Source of the DNA: an uncultured Lachnospiraceae bacterium
GTDB lineage: Bacteria > Bacillota > Clostridia > Lachnospirales > Lachnospiraceae
Assembly (NCBI GenBank): GCA_900546495.1
Contig: URDN01000005.1
Span: 27,207 to 91,206 of the forward strand
Length of the DNA stretch: 64,000 nucleotides
Direction: 5' to 3'
Shown here: piece by piece, positions 9,046-18,500 of the stretch
How positions within the stretch are numbered: the stretch's first letter is position 1
Layout of the letters: every line of letters begins with the position of its first letter
Made by a program: the position numbers and the translations under genes
The notes under the pieces: model-generated
Databases searched by the model: none
Told to the model about the DNA's origin: nothing
Seen by the model: only the letters and a program-made list of their open reading frames with translations

Positions 9046-9480
9046 TTACTGTTTCCCGGTACTTCCAAACCCTCCGCGGTTTGCATTTCCCAGAGATGTC
9101 ACTTCCTCAAAAACGATCTGCGGCTGATTTTCCACAATGCGGAACTGGCAGATTCTGTCATTTATGTTAACTACAATATCACGGGTTGCATACACCGGCA
9201 TCCGCCACATATCATCATCCCCACAGTAAGAACCATCAATAATTCCACAACTGTTCACCTGCAGCAGACCATAATTTTTAAACGTTGAGCTGCGCGGTAC
9301 CACATGTGCCTCATAGCCTTTCGGAAGCTGCATGGCAACACCCAAAGGTATCAATTTAAATTCTCCTGCTTTCAGTTCTACTGTCTCGCTGGCACGCAGA
9401 TCGATCCAGTCTGATTTTCCATCAATATACTCCAGTCGGTCAATTTTGTCCGTAAAATATTTAATACGAATATTTTCCAT
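9046..9480 (-). CDS. dut: Trimeric dUTPase (dUTP diphosphatase) family protein
   Basis: Hydrolyses dUTP to dUMP and PPi, limiting uracil in DNA and supplying dTMP synthesis. Its 144 residues contain the trimeric-family motifs: SDWIDLRAS (motif 1), PRSSTFKNYG (motif 2), GIIDGSYCGDDDMW (motif 3, with Asp and Tyr kept), NDRICQFRI (motif 4) and the C-terminal GGFGSTG arm (motif 5). Motif 1 lacks the usual AGxDL, and motif 3 is one or two residues longer than in E. coli, as in other clostridial members. The start at 9480 has GGAGG eight bases upstream. A dCTP deaminase-like role is less likely because motif 5 is intact. Confidence 0.88.
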   Translation of the reverse strand: MENIRIKYFTDKIDRLEYIDGKSDWIDLRASETVELKAGEFKLIPLGVAMQLPKGYEAHVVPRSSTFKNYGLLQVNSCGIIDGSYCGDDDMWRMPVYATRDIVVNINDRICQFRIVENQPQIVFEEVTSLGNANRGGFGSTGKQ

Positions 9481-9571
9481 GTTTCTTTCCTCCATATTTT
9501 CTTTCTGCTAATTTATTTTAAGATACTTTTATTTGATTGAAATTCTAAACTCTTTTGCTTTCAAAGAGAAA

Positions 9572-9597
9572 CCCCGGCATCCCATAAGACACCGGGG
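9572..9597 (-). terminator. Terminator after the zinc-ribbon membrane protein gene
   Basis: CCCCGG at 9572-9577 pairs with CCGGGG at 9592-9597. On the minus strand the stem is followed by TTTCTCTTT. Confidence 0.65.
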
Positions 9598-9628
9598 CTG
9601 AACCATCTTATTTTTCCACTATCCTATT

Positions 9629-10528
9629 TTACAGACTTTCATCATCCGGATACAGATAGCAGTCAAAGCCTTCTTCATTTCCATTCAGCATACAGCTTCC
9701 GTACAGATTTTCCAGATCATACGGAACTGCGATCAAAAAATCTACATAATTTGAATCATCGGATTCTGTTTCCGGATAACTGATCTCAAACACTTTATCA
9801 ACCGTATAATAAGTTTCCGCTCCATCTTCATCCTCGGACCAGACAGACAGATCTTCCTCGGAAACTTCCGACAAATCATATGTATCTGACAGGTTATTCT
9901 GAATTTCCATCGACACAATATAATATACATAACCTTCCGGTGCCGTAAGCTGCTCCAGTTCTTCACACTCTGTTGCAGATACATTAACATAATAGTCATC
10001 CCAGTTTATCTCAGACATATTCGGTCCAACATAATCAGACCAGGCATATTTTACATAAATGCGGTTCTGAAATGCCGGTTCACTTTCTTCTTCCTCCTGC
10101 GCCCAGTCATCATAATCCGTATCCCATCCGTCTGCAATCTGATCCCGAATTCCATTGCGAATCACAGAAAAAAGTGACGCACCAGCACCGATCACTACAG
10201 CAGCTGCAACCGCAATAATGACAATAACAATCACTGCCACCGGTGCTTTGCCTTTTTTGTGTGTTTCTGTCCGCCGGTTTCCACTGTCATTCTGATAACT
10301 GAACGACTCTTGATAAGACGTATGGCGATCCGCCCGTCCGGCATCACCAGCACCTGCACGGTACCAGTCATGTTGACGCGGATTAGCTTCTGCATCATAT
10401 TTGTCATGCAGACTCTGCTCCATATCTTCCCGGCTGTCCGGACGATTATACCGCGAACACTTTGGACAAATACCATTGCATTTGTCATAATCATACATTT
10501 TTCCGCATTTTCCACATCGTATCAGCAT
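9629..10528 (-). CDS. Zinc-ribbon, single-pass membrane protein of unknown function
   Basis: A 299-residue protein. A zinc ribbon made of two CxxC knuckles (CGKC and CPKC) lies in the first 25 residues. A polar, charge-rich linker leads to KKGK, and one membrane segment spans about 95-118 (VAVIVIVIIAVAAAVVIGAG). The extracellular part is very acidic (EEEESEP) and its latter half resembles a DUF4352-type beta domain, with NVSATECEELEQLTAPEGYVYYIV. The ribbon would be cytoplasmic and the beta domain outside. The function is unknown. The protein at 40346-41593 has the same N-terminal layout but a different external part. Confidence 0.72.
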   Translation of the reverse strand: MLIRCGKCGKMYDYDKCNGICPKCSRYNRPDSREDMEQSLHDKYDAEANPRQHDWYRAGAGDAGRADRHTSYQESFSYQNDSGNRRTETHKKGKAPVAVIVIVIIAVAAAVVIGAGASLFSVIRNGIRDQIADGWDTDYDDWAQEEEESEPAFQNRIYVKYAWSDYVGPNMSEINWDDYYVNVSATECEELEQLTAPEGYVYYIVSMEIQNNLSDTYDLSEVSEEDLSVWSEDEDGAETYYTVDKVFEISYPETESDDSNYVDFLIAVPYDLENLYGSCMLNGNEEGFDCYLYPDDESL

Positions 10529-10558
10529 ACTGCCCTCTCCCTTTTACAGTCTCCTGCT

Positions 10559-10722
10559 TGTAAAGCGGACATTCGCAATCCGCTTTCGCTACTTGCTCAT
10601 GAACGCAGTCGCTTTGTGACCTGCCAGCGGGAGCTTTTAACTCCCACGACATAAGCATCCCCTTACCCACCGCTTAGTGCTCTACGCACTTGAATCGGGG
10701 GAATGCTTATTCTGCGTTCAAT
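10559..10722. repeat. Dispersed repeat copy A with nested hairpins
   Basis: Begins with the repeat module AAAGCGGA / TCCGCTTT (10562-10569 and 10579-10586, nine-base loop), followed by the conserved TGAACGCAG at 10600-10608. That arm pairs with CTGCGTTCA at 10712-10720. Inside it lie a GGGAG/CTCCC hairpin (10629-10645) and an ATAAGCAT...ATGCTTAT stem (10651-10658 with 10703-10710) enclosing AGTGC/GCACT. It sits downstream of gpsA and may also end that operon, although there is no clear T run. Related copies are near 19403, 25081, 37229, 42491 and 63947. Confidence 0.7.
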
Positions 10723-10762
10723 TTTTCTTATGTATCCACTAATATGCGTTAACACAAATCTC

Positions 10763-11770
10763 TTACCACTGAATATCCTCGTGTTCCGCTTTCTTATCCC
10801 GCAGCATCAGCTCCATTACGGCATCTTTTGCCGGTTGATTTTCAAAAAGCACTGAATTTACCTGCTCAATGATTGGCATGTCGATGTTATATTTTCGCGC
10901 CAGTGCAATAGCCGCCTTTGCAGAATAAACACCTTCCACTACCATCTTTACTTCGTCCATAGCTTCTTTCATCGTATAGCCACGGCCAATCAGCATACCC
11001 GCTTTACGATTACGGCTGTGACGGCTGGCACAGGTCACAATCAGATCTCCGATACCGGACAGACCATTTAATGTCTCTGTATTTGCCCCCATGGCCACAC
11101 CCAGACGACTGATTTCTTTGATTCCACGAGTGATCAGTGCTGCTTTTGTGTTATCGCCGTATCCAAGTCCATCTGCCATTCCCGCAGCCAATGCAATAAC
11201 ATTTTTTAAAGATGCGCCGAGCTCGATACCAAGCATATCCGGGCTTGTGTATACACGAAATACCTCATTCATAAAGAAAGTCTGTACCTGCTCTGCAGTT
11301 TCCTTCGTATGTGCACCTGCCACAACCGTTGTTGGAAGTCCGCGCCCTACTTCTTCCGCATGGCTCGGACCAGACATTACAGCCACATCTGCCTGTGGGA
11401 TTTCCTGTTCTACGATCTCAGACTGGATCATCAGGGTACTTTCCTCAATTCCTTTAGATACAATGACAATTAGCTGTCCTTTTGTGATAAACTCAGCAAG
11501 ATTGTGTGCCGTACTTCTTGTAAACGGAGATGGTACCGCAAGCACTACCATTTCTTTCCCCTCTGCAGCGGTTTTCAGATCAGTCGTAAAAACAACATTC
11601 TCCGGTATCTTCACACCCGGAAGTTTATCCTTGTGTTCACGCTCCTCTGTCAACATTTTTACTTCGTCTTCCAGAATTGACCAGACTGTTACGTTGTGTC
11701 CATTGTGCGCCAGAACAATCGCCAGTGCTGTTCCCCAGCTTCCGGCTCCGATTACACCAATTTCTGCCAT
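10763..11770 (-). CDS. gpsA: Glycerol-3-phosphate dehydrogenase [NAD(P)+]
   Basis: Reduces dihydroxyacetone phosphate to sn-glycerol 3-phosphate for phospholipid synthesis. Its 335 residues have the N-terminal Rossmann motif GAGSWGTALA. The central VSKGIEEST and SGPSHAEEVGRGLPTTVV and the catalytic-domain GASLKNVIALAAGMADGLGYGDNTKAALITRG follow. The longer frame starts at 11785, but the ATG at 11770 has GGAGG eight bases upstream and matches family N-termini. It is the third gene of the der-plsY-gpsA group; its product is the direct substrate of the adjacent plsY enzyme. Confidence 0.96.
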   Translation of the reverse strand: MAEIGVIGAGSWGTALAIVLAHNGHNVTVWSILEDEVKMLTEEREHKDKLPGVKIPENVVFTTDLKTAAEGKEMVVLAVPSPFTRSTAHNLAEFITKGQLIVIVSKGIEESTLMIQSEIVEQEIPQADVAVMSGPSHAEEVGRGLPTTVVAGAHTKETAEQVQTFFMNEVFRVYTSPDMLGIELGASLKNVIALAAGMADGLGYGDNTKAALITRGIKEISRLGVAMGANTETLNGLSGIGDLIVTCASRHSRNRKAGMLIGRGYTMKEAMDEVKMVVEGVYSAKAAIALARKYNIDMPIIEQVNSVLFENQPAKDAVMELMLRDKKAEHEDIQW

Positions 11771-11817
11771 TTTTTCTGCCTCCATATTTATCCCCGTATT
11801 TTCTGCTATGTATTATA

Positions 11818-12468
11818 TTAATTTTCTTTTTTCGCTGGACGGAATTTATTCTCAGTTCCGGTCACCAGACGTTTGATATTCGCACGATGCTGCCAGAATG
11901 CCAATGCCGTCAAGATACCCGCAAGCACATACGTCTCCGGCAAAAACTGCGTGGCCATTTTTAATAATCCCAATTGTCCAAACACAATCGTCTGTACAAA
12001 AAATCCGCTCAAGATTCCAAGGGATCCAAGAGACATAAACCCGGTAGGGACCACAGATGAGAAAAACAAAACCGCACAGATCGGCACCATTCTCCAGTCA
12101 AACGCAAATACAATACCAACGCTGCTGGCAATTCCTTTTCCACCTTTAAATTTCATATAAAACGGGAAATTATGTCCCAGCACTGCACCAAATCCAGCAT
12201 ACAGTTCCAACAATTTCACGGCATCCGGGTAACGGGTTCTTGCCACTGCCCAGATGATTACCATTGCTGCCACCGCTTTTAAACAGTCGCCAAAAAATAC
12301 GACTACACCGGCTTTCCATCCAAGGACACGCAGAGAATTCGTCATTCCGGAATTTCCGCTTCCCTTGGAACGGATATCTACGTTATGCGCTTTTCCGTAT
12401 AATACGCCAGTTGGAAATAATCCAAACAGGTAGCCCAGCAAAATGCTGACAATTCGAAATACTACCAT
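11818..12468 (-). CDS. plsY: Glycerol-3-phosphate acyltransferase PlsY
   Basis: Integral membrane enzyme that transfers an acyl group from acyl phosphate to glycerol 3-phosphate, the first step of phospholipid synthesis in most Gram-positive bacteria. The 216 residues are hydrophobic with about five membrane segments. The three PlsY motifs are present: SGNSGMTNSLRVLG near 37-50, GHNFPFYMKFKGGKG near 97-111, and a third loop ending near HRANIKRL. It overlaps the der stop by one base, and the gene order der-plsY-gpsA is a common clostridial arrangement. Confidence 0.96.
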   Translation of the reverse strand: MVVFRIVSILLGYLFGLFPTGVLYGKAHNVDIRSKGSGNSGMTNSLRVLGWKAGVVVFFGDCLKAVAAMVIIWAVARTRYPDAVKLLELYAGFGAVLGHNFPFYMKFKGGKGIASSVGIVFAFDWRMVPICAVLFFSSVVPTGFMSLGSLGILSGFFVQTIVFGQLGLLKMATQFLPETYVLAGILTALAFWQHRANIKRLVTGTENKFRPAKKEN

Positions 12469-13793
12469 TATTTGTCTTCCTTTCTCTCACGGATAATAAA
12501 CTTCAATGCCGTGCCCTTAAATCCAAAAGTATCACGGATTCGGTTTTCCAGATATCGCGTATAGGAGAAATGCATCAGTTCTTTATCATTTACAAAAATC
12601 ACAAATGTCGGTGGTTTTACTGCAACCTGAGTAATATAGTAAAGTCTCAGACGTTTTCCTTTATCAGAAGGCGGCTGCTGCATTGCTACAGCCTCTGTCA
12701 TGATTTCATTTAAGACACCGGTAGCCACACGCATTGCATTGTTTTCCAGAACCATGTCGATCATCTCATACATTTTGCTCAGACGCTGGCCTGTTTTTGC
12801 AGAAATAAACATAATCTCCGCATAAGACATAAAGCTTAAGATTTCACGGATTTTATTTGTATGCTTATAAATTGTTTTGTCATCTTTCTCAATGGCATCC
12901 CATTTATTTACAGCAATAATGATACCTTTTCCGCGTTCATGTGCAATTCCAGCGATTTTCGCATCCTGTTCGGTAACACCTTCCGTTGCATCAATTACAA
13001 GAATAACAACATCCGCACGCTCTACTGCTGTTACTGCACGAATAATGCTGTAACGCTCGATCTCTTCTTTGATTTTATTTTTACGGCGCAGACCTGCAGT
13101 ATCAATAAAAATATATTCTTTTCCGTTATATTTTACTGCGGTATCAATGGCATCACGAGTGGTTCCTGCGATGTCAGAAACAATCACGCGGGACTCACCT
13201 GCAAGTTTATTTACCAGAGAAGATTTTCCAACGTTTGGTTTTCCGATGATGGCAACCTTCGGTCTGGTATCTTCTTCCTCTTCTTTTGCAGAATCTGGAA
13301 AATGTTTTACCACTTCTTCCAGCATATCGCCCAGTCCCAGGCGGGAAGCTGCGGAAATCGGCATCGGATCACCGATTCCCAGATTATAAAATTCATATAC
13401 ATCCGTCATATATTTCTGGAAGCTGTCAACTTTATTGACAACCAGGACAACAGGTTTGTGGGAGCGGCGCAGCATATCTGCCACTTTCGCATCTGCATCT
13501 ACCAGCCCCTGATGTACATCAGTCATAAATACAATGACATCTGCAGTAGCAATGGCAATCTCTGCCTGCTCACGCATCTGTGACAAAATCACATCTTTAC
13601 TGTCCGGCTCAATACCGCCGGTATCTACCATAGTAAAAGCATGGTTCAGCCATTCTACATCTGCATAAATACGGTCTCTTGTGACACCCGGTGTATCCTT
13701 AACGATGGAAATACGTTCCCCTGCCAGAGCATTGAACAACGTAGATTTTCCTACATTCGGACGTCCCACAACCGCAACAACCGGTTTACTCAT
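12468..13793 (-). CDS. der: Ribosome biogenesis GTPase Der (EngA)
   Basis: Double-GTPase needed for 50S subunit maturation. Its 441 residues carry two tandem G domains: GRPNVGKST at 8-16 with DTGG and NKVD, then GKPNVGKSS near 184 with DTAGLRRK and NKWD. The C-terminal KH-like domain ends in the GTALKFIIRERK pattern. The start MSKPVVAVVGRPNVGK matches the family exactly. It is co-oriented with plsY (overlapping) and lies 119 bases after the DUF512 gene. Confidence 0.97.
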   Translation of the reverse strand: MSKPVVAVVGRPNVGKSTLFNALAGERISIVKDTPGVTRDRIYADVEWLNHAFTMVDTGGIEPDSKDVILSQMREQAEIAIATADVIVFMTDVHQGLVDADAKVADMLRRSHKPVVLVVNKVDSFQKYMTDVYEFYNLGIGDPMPISAASRLGLGDMLEEVVKHFPDSAKEEEEDTRPKVAIIGKPNVGKSSLVNKLAGESRVIVSDIAGTTRDAIDTAVKYNGKEYIFIDTAGLRRKNKIKEEIERYSIIRAVTAVERADVVILVIDATEGVTEQDAKIAGIAHERGKGIIIAVNKWDAIEKDDKTIYKHTNKIREILSFMSYAEIMFISAKTGQRLSKMYEMIDMVLENNAMRVATGVLNEIMTEAVAMQQPPSDKGKRLRLYYITQVAVKPPTFVIFVNDKELMHFSYTRYLENRIRDTFGFKGTALKFIIRERKEDK

Positions 13794-13912
13794 ATTTTAT
13801 ACCTCGTCTCTCTATTTCAGAATCTGTTCGCATGTCTTACTACTGAAGAAAATCTTCTGTTTACTTTGTAATCCATATGAACCTTTTATCAAGTTACTGT
13901 CTCTTCGCCTTG

Positions 13913-15391
13913 CTAAATCTGACCAAGCATGCTGTCATACAGACACTGCCCGTCTGATTTTACAATATGAATCGGCACTTGTAAAGCATTTTCCAATTCT
14001 GTCAATGTCATGTCATCCAAAAATACCTCTTCACCGCTTCGCAGCAGATTGCATGGAAGTAAGAGCATATCACCCAGTTCCTGCCCACTCAACTGTGCTT
14101 TCAGATCCTGTCCGGTCAGTAATCCTGATACCGTAATCATCTCGCCAAAGAAGTCATTTCGAATCTGGTACACGATTACTTTAATGTCCGGATGCTGCTT
14201 CATAAATTTATCTGCCAGCCTGTGAAGCAATCCCGCCGCAGATTTTCCAGTTGCAACAGAAACCGTCCGGCAATAGTTTGTATTCCCTGCTTCCGACTCA
14301 TCCAGACTTTGCTCTTTATTGCTTCCAGTATCATCTGTTTCTCCCAGATCCGGTTCCTTCAGACTTTCCTGTTTCATTTTTATGGTTTCAAAATTATCTG
14401 CTTCTTCCAAATCCATATCCTGATCGGATCCATCTGTCTGTTCTTCCAGTTCATAAGCCAGGCACTCATCAAACTCACTCTCCAGCAACGGGATCATGCC
14501 GACACCGTTTTCCAACTGAATATATCCGTCATAATTCTCCTCCGGTGGAAATGGCTCTTCTGCCAGCAGATACCATTCATCCGAAGCCTGTACAAAATGT
14601 ATGCCGTGTTTTTCGTAACAGATTTTCTGCCATTTATGGATAATTTCCAGCACTTCTTTTGCATCTTCCTTTTCAAAAGGTTTCAACGGATACAAGCCAT
14701 CTCTGAATTTCGTCAATCCAACCGGAACAACCGATAAGCTCTGCATATACGGAAGATAATCTGCCAACTCCTTAATGCTTCGTTCCAGTTCTGCACCATC
14801 ATTTACACCTTTACAAAGTACGATCTGCCCATTCATCTCGATCTCACCTTCGTAAAAACGGCGAATTTTATCCAACGCTTCTCCTGCAAAGCGATTATGT
14901 AACATCTCACAGCGCAATTCCGGATTCATTGTATGCACAGACACGTTGATCGGCGCCAGCTTATACGTAATAATTCGCTCTACATCTTCTTCTTTCATAT
15001 TAGTCAGAGTCACATAGTTTCCCTGCAGGAAAGACAATCGTGAATCATCATCTTTAAAATACAGAGTCTCTCTCATATTTGGAGGCATCTGATCAATAAA
15101 GCAAAAAATACATTTATTGTAACAGGATTTATAATCATCCATCAGACCGTTTTCAAAAACGATCCCTGGATCCTCATAATAATCTTTCTCTATCTCCAGT
15201 TCCCATTCTTCTCCGTTTGGTTTACGAATCAGTAGGGTCAATAGCACATCGTTAATCAGAAAATGATAATCAAAAACATCCTGAATCGCCTTTCCGTTCA
15301 CTTCCAGCAGAATATCACCCGATTCGATTCCCATCTCTTCCGCAATACTTCCCGGTTCGACGCTGTCGATTTTATGTTCTTTTAATTTCAT
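13913..15391 (-). CDS. DUF512 / PDZ radical SAM-like protein with acidic insert
   Basis: A 492-residue protein of the TIGR03279 / DUF512 family. An N-terminal PDZ domain (about 5-70, GSIAEEMGIESGDILLEVNG) is followed by the cluster motif C90-x3-C94-x2-C97 and the signature FIDQMPPNMRETLYFKDDD. DUF512 is at the C-terminus (GLLTGQDL ... MTLTELENAL). The family is nearly always linked to der in Firmicutes, but its reaction is unknown. About residues 325-375 form a highly acidic, low-complexity insert between SEFDECLAYELEEQ and YCRTVSVATG; most homologues I know of are shorter here. The start has an AAGGATG-type weak site; no better upstream start is seen. Confidence 0.86.
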   Translation of the reverse strand: MKLKEHKIDSVEPGSIAEEMGIESGDILLEVNGKAIQDVFDYHFLINDVLLTLLIRKPNGEEWELEIEKDYYEDPGIVFENGLMDDYKSCYNKCIFCFIDQMPPNMRETLYFKDDDSRLSFLQGNYVTLTNMKEEDVERIITYKLAPINVSVHTMNPELRCEMLHNRFAGEALDKIRRFYEGEIEMNGQIVLCKGVNDGAELERSIKELADYLPYMQSLSVVPVGLTKFRDGLYPLKPFEKEDAKEVLEIIHKWQKICYEKHGIHFVQASDEWYLLAEEPFPPEENYDGYIQLENGVGMIPLLESEFDECLAYELEEQTDGSDQDMDLEEADNFETIKMKQESLKEPDLGETDDTGSNKEQSLDESEAGNTNYCRTVSVATGKSAAGLLHRLADKFMKQHPDIKVIVYQIRNDFFGEMITVSGLLTGQDLKAQLSGQELGDMLLLPCNLLRSGEEVFLDDMTLTELENALQVPIHIVKSDGQCLYDSMLGQI

Positions 15392-15470
15392 CTATTTCAT
15401 CCTTTCGTTCTGTACCATTGTACCCAATTTACGAAATAACATCAACCTTTTTTATTTTTGTAAATCACAA

Positions 15471-15502
15471 AAGAGGTGTGCCACAAAAGTGACACACCTC
15501 TT
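15471..15502 (-). terminator. Terminator after nifJ
   Basis: AAGAGGTGTG (15471-15480) pairs with CACACCTCTT (15493-15502), extended by CCAC/GTGA. On the minus strand the stem runs into TTTTGTGATTT. Confidence 0.7.
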
Positions 15503-15537
15503 ATAACAATTCCTAGTGTTTACAAAGACAGGATATC

Positions 15538-18500
15538 TTACTCCTCTGTACCGTAAAGTTTTACGAGTTTGTTCAGGTAAGCATATCTTGCTTTTGCATT
15601 TTCCTCAGATTTCTCGAAGAGACGATCTGCTTTCTCCGGATCCTGTCTTACAAGAGCATTGTAACGAACCTCACCGTTTAAGAATGCTTTGTAATCTCCG
15701 CTTGGAGCTTTGCTGTCAAGAGTGAATGCATTCTTTCCTTCAGCAGCCAGAGCCGGATTGAAACGGAAGTTGTTCCAGTAACCTACTGCTACAGCATTCT
15801 TCTCTTCTGTCTGTGCTTTGCTCATACCAATCTTGATACCATGGTTGATACATGGAGCGTATGCGATGATCAGAGATGGTCCCGGATATGCCTCAGCCTC
15901 AGCGATTGCTTTCACACACTGATTCATATCAGCACCCATAGCAATCTGTGCTACGTATACATAACCATAGCTCATTGCAATGGAAGCAAGGTCTTTTTTC
16001 TTAACATCTTTACCACCTGCTGCGAACTGAGCGATTGCACCGATGTTTGTAGATTTAGAAGACTGTCCACCTGTATTGGAATATACCTCAGTATCAAATA
16101 CCATTACGTTGATATCTTTACCACTTGCAAGGATATGGTCTACACCACCGAATCCGATATCGTAAGCCCATCCGTCACCACCGAATACCCACTGGGATTT
16201 CTTTCCAAGGAAGTCTTTCTGTGCAAGGATTTCCTGAGCTTTGTCACATCCGCATGCCTCTAAAGCTTTGATGAGCTTGTCTGTAGCAGGTCCGTTTGTA
16301 ACGCCACATCCGTAAGTATCTAACCATTCCTGACCGGCAGCTTTTACATCTTCATTTGTTCCGTTAGCAACAACATCTTCTACTTTCTCTTTTAATGCAC
16401 CTCTTAATGCATTGTTTGCGAGAAGCATACCATAACCAAACTCTGCAGCATCCTCAAACAGGGAGTTTGACCAAGCCGGTCCTTTTCCTTCCGGAGTTAC
16501 TGTGTATGGTGTGGACGGTGAAGAGTTACCCCAGATAGAGGAGCATCCTGTTGCGTTTGCAATGTACATTCTGTCACCGAATAACTGAGTGATCAGTTTT
16601 GCGTATGGTGTCTCACCACAACCAGCACAAGCACCTGAGAACTCAAGCAGTGGCTGTTTGAACTGAGATCCTTTTACGGAATTCTCTTTGAATTTAGCAA
16701 TAACTTCTGCTTTATCCGGAACAGTTACACCATAATCGAAGTATGCCTGCTCTGCCTCATTAGCCTCGAAGTTCTGCATTGTGATTGCCTGAATCTTATC
16801 CGGGCAAACGTTTACACAGGAACCACATCCGGTACAATCGTATGCGGAAATTGTGATAGCAAATTTGTATCCCGGCATTCCTGTCATATCTTTGTACTGC
16901 ATTCCTTCCGGAGCTGCAGCTGCCTCAGCCTCAGTCATAGCAACCGGACGGATTGCTGCGTGCGGGCAGACATAAGAACACTGGTTACACTGGATACATT
17001 TATTTGCATCCCATACCGGAACGTCTACTGCCACACCACGTTTCTCATAAGCGGATGTACCAGAAGGTGTGGAACCATCTACATAATCCTTGAATGCAGA
17101 TACCGGTAATGTATTACCCATCTGAGCATTGATCTTCTTCTGAATGTTGTTTACGAAATCAACTGCATCCTGACGAGTGCCTGTTACTGCTGCACCTGTA
17201 AGGCTCTCCTCTCCAGCTGTCTTCCAGCTTTCCGGAACTTCGATCTTAACAACGTGCTTAGCACCGGCATCAATTGCATCGTAGTTCATCTGTACGATCT
17301 TATCACCTTTTTTACCATAAGTAGCTTTTGCAGCTGCTTTCATCAGTTCGTTTGCTTTGTCAGCCGGAATGATGTTGGAAAGTGCAAAGAATGCAGACTG
17401 AAGTACTGTATTGATACGTCCGCCAAGTCCGATTTCTTTACCGATCTTGATACCGTCAATTGTGTAGAACTGAATGTCGTTCTCAGCAATGTAACGTTTT
17501 ACCTGTCCCGGAAGATGTTCTTCCAGTCCTGCCATATCCCATGAGCAGTTCAAAAGGAATGTTCCACCCGGAACCAGATCCTGAACCATGTTATATTTGT
17601 GGATATAAGCCGGGCAGTGGCACGCTACAAAGTTTGCTTTGTTGATCAGATATGTGGAACGAATCGGATCTTTACCAAAACGTAAGTGGGAAATTGTTAC
17701 ACCACCTGATTTTTTGGAGTCATAATCAAAGTAAGCCTGAGCATACATATCAGTATTATCACCGATGATCTTGATGGAGTTCTTATTAGCACCTACAGTA
17801 CCATCTGCTCCAAGTCCCCAGAACTTGCAGTTGATTGTTGTAGCCGGAGTTGTAACCGGATGCTCTGTAACCTCCAGAGAAAGGTTTGTAACATCATCAA
17901 CGATACCGATTGTGAATTTCTCTTTTTCTGTATTGTTGTAAACAGCAATGATCTGTCCAGGTGTTGTATCTTTGGAACCAAGTCCGTAACGTCCTGTGAA
18001 GATCGGTGTCTGATCAAATTTTGTATTCTTTAATGCAGCAACTACATCAAGGTAAAGCGGCTCGCCCATAGCACCCGGCTCTTTTGTTCTGTCAAGAACG
18101 ATAAGCTGTTTTACAGTATCCGGGATAGCGTTAACCAGAGCTTCTGCGGAGAACGGTCTGTACAGACGTACTTTTACAAGACCTACTTTCTCACCTTTTG
18201 CCATCAGATAATCGATTGTCTCATCGATTGTCTCACAAACAGAACCCATAGCGATGATAACTTTCTCAGCATCCTCTGCACCATAGTAGTTGAATAATTT
18301 ATAGTTTGTACCAAGTTTCTCATTAACTTTGTCCATGTACTCCTGAACAATTGCAGGCATATCATCATAAGTCTGGTTGCATGCCTCTCTTGCCTGGAAG
18401 AAGATATCCGGATTCTGTGCGGAACCCATCTGACATGGATGATTTGGATTTAATGCACTCTGACGGTAAGCGTTGATTGCATCAAGATCTACCATATCTT

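Noticed and set aside
10741..10760. A second Rex-like site near GTTAACAC
   Set aside because: Only one half resembles TTAACA and the other half is absent; it is within gpsA's downstream end rather than a promoter.
15841..18017. Several long open frames opposite or inside nifJ
   Set aside because: They are shadows of a high-confidence 1180-residue gene, have no ribosome sites and read like reversed codon bias.
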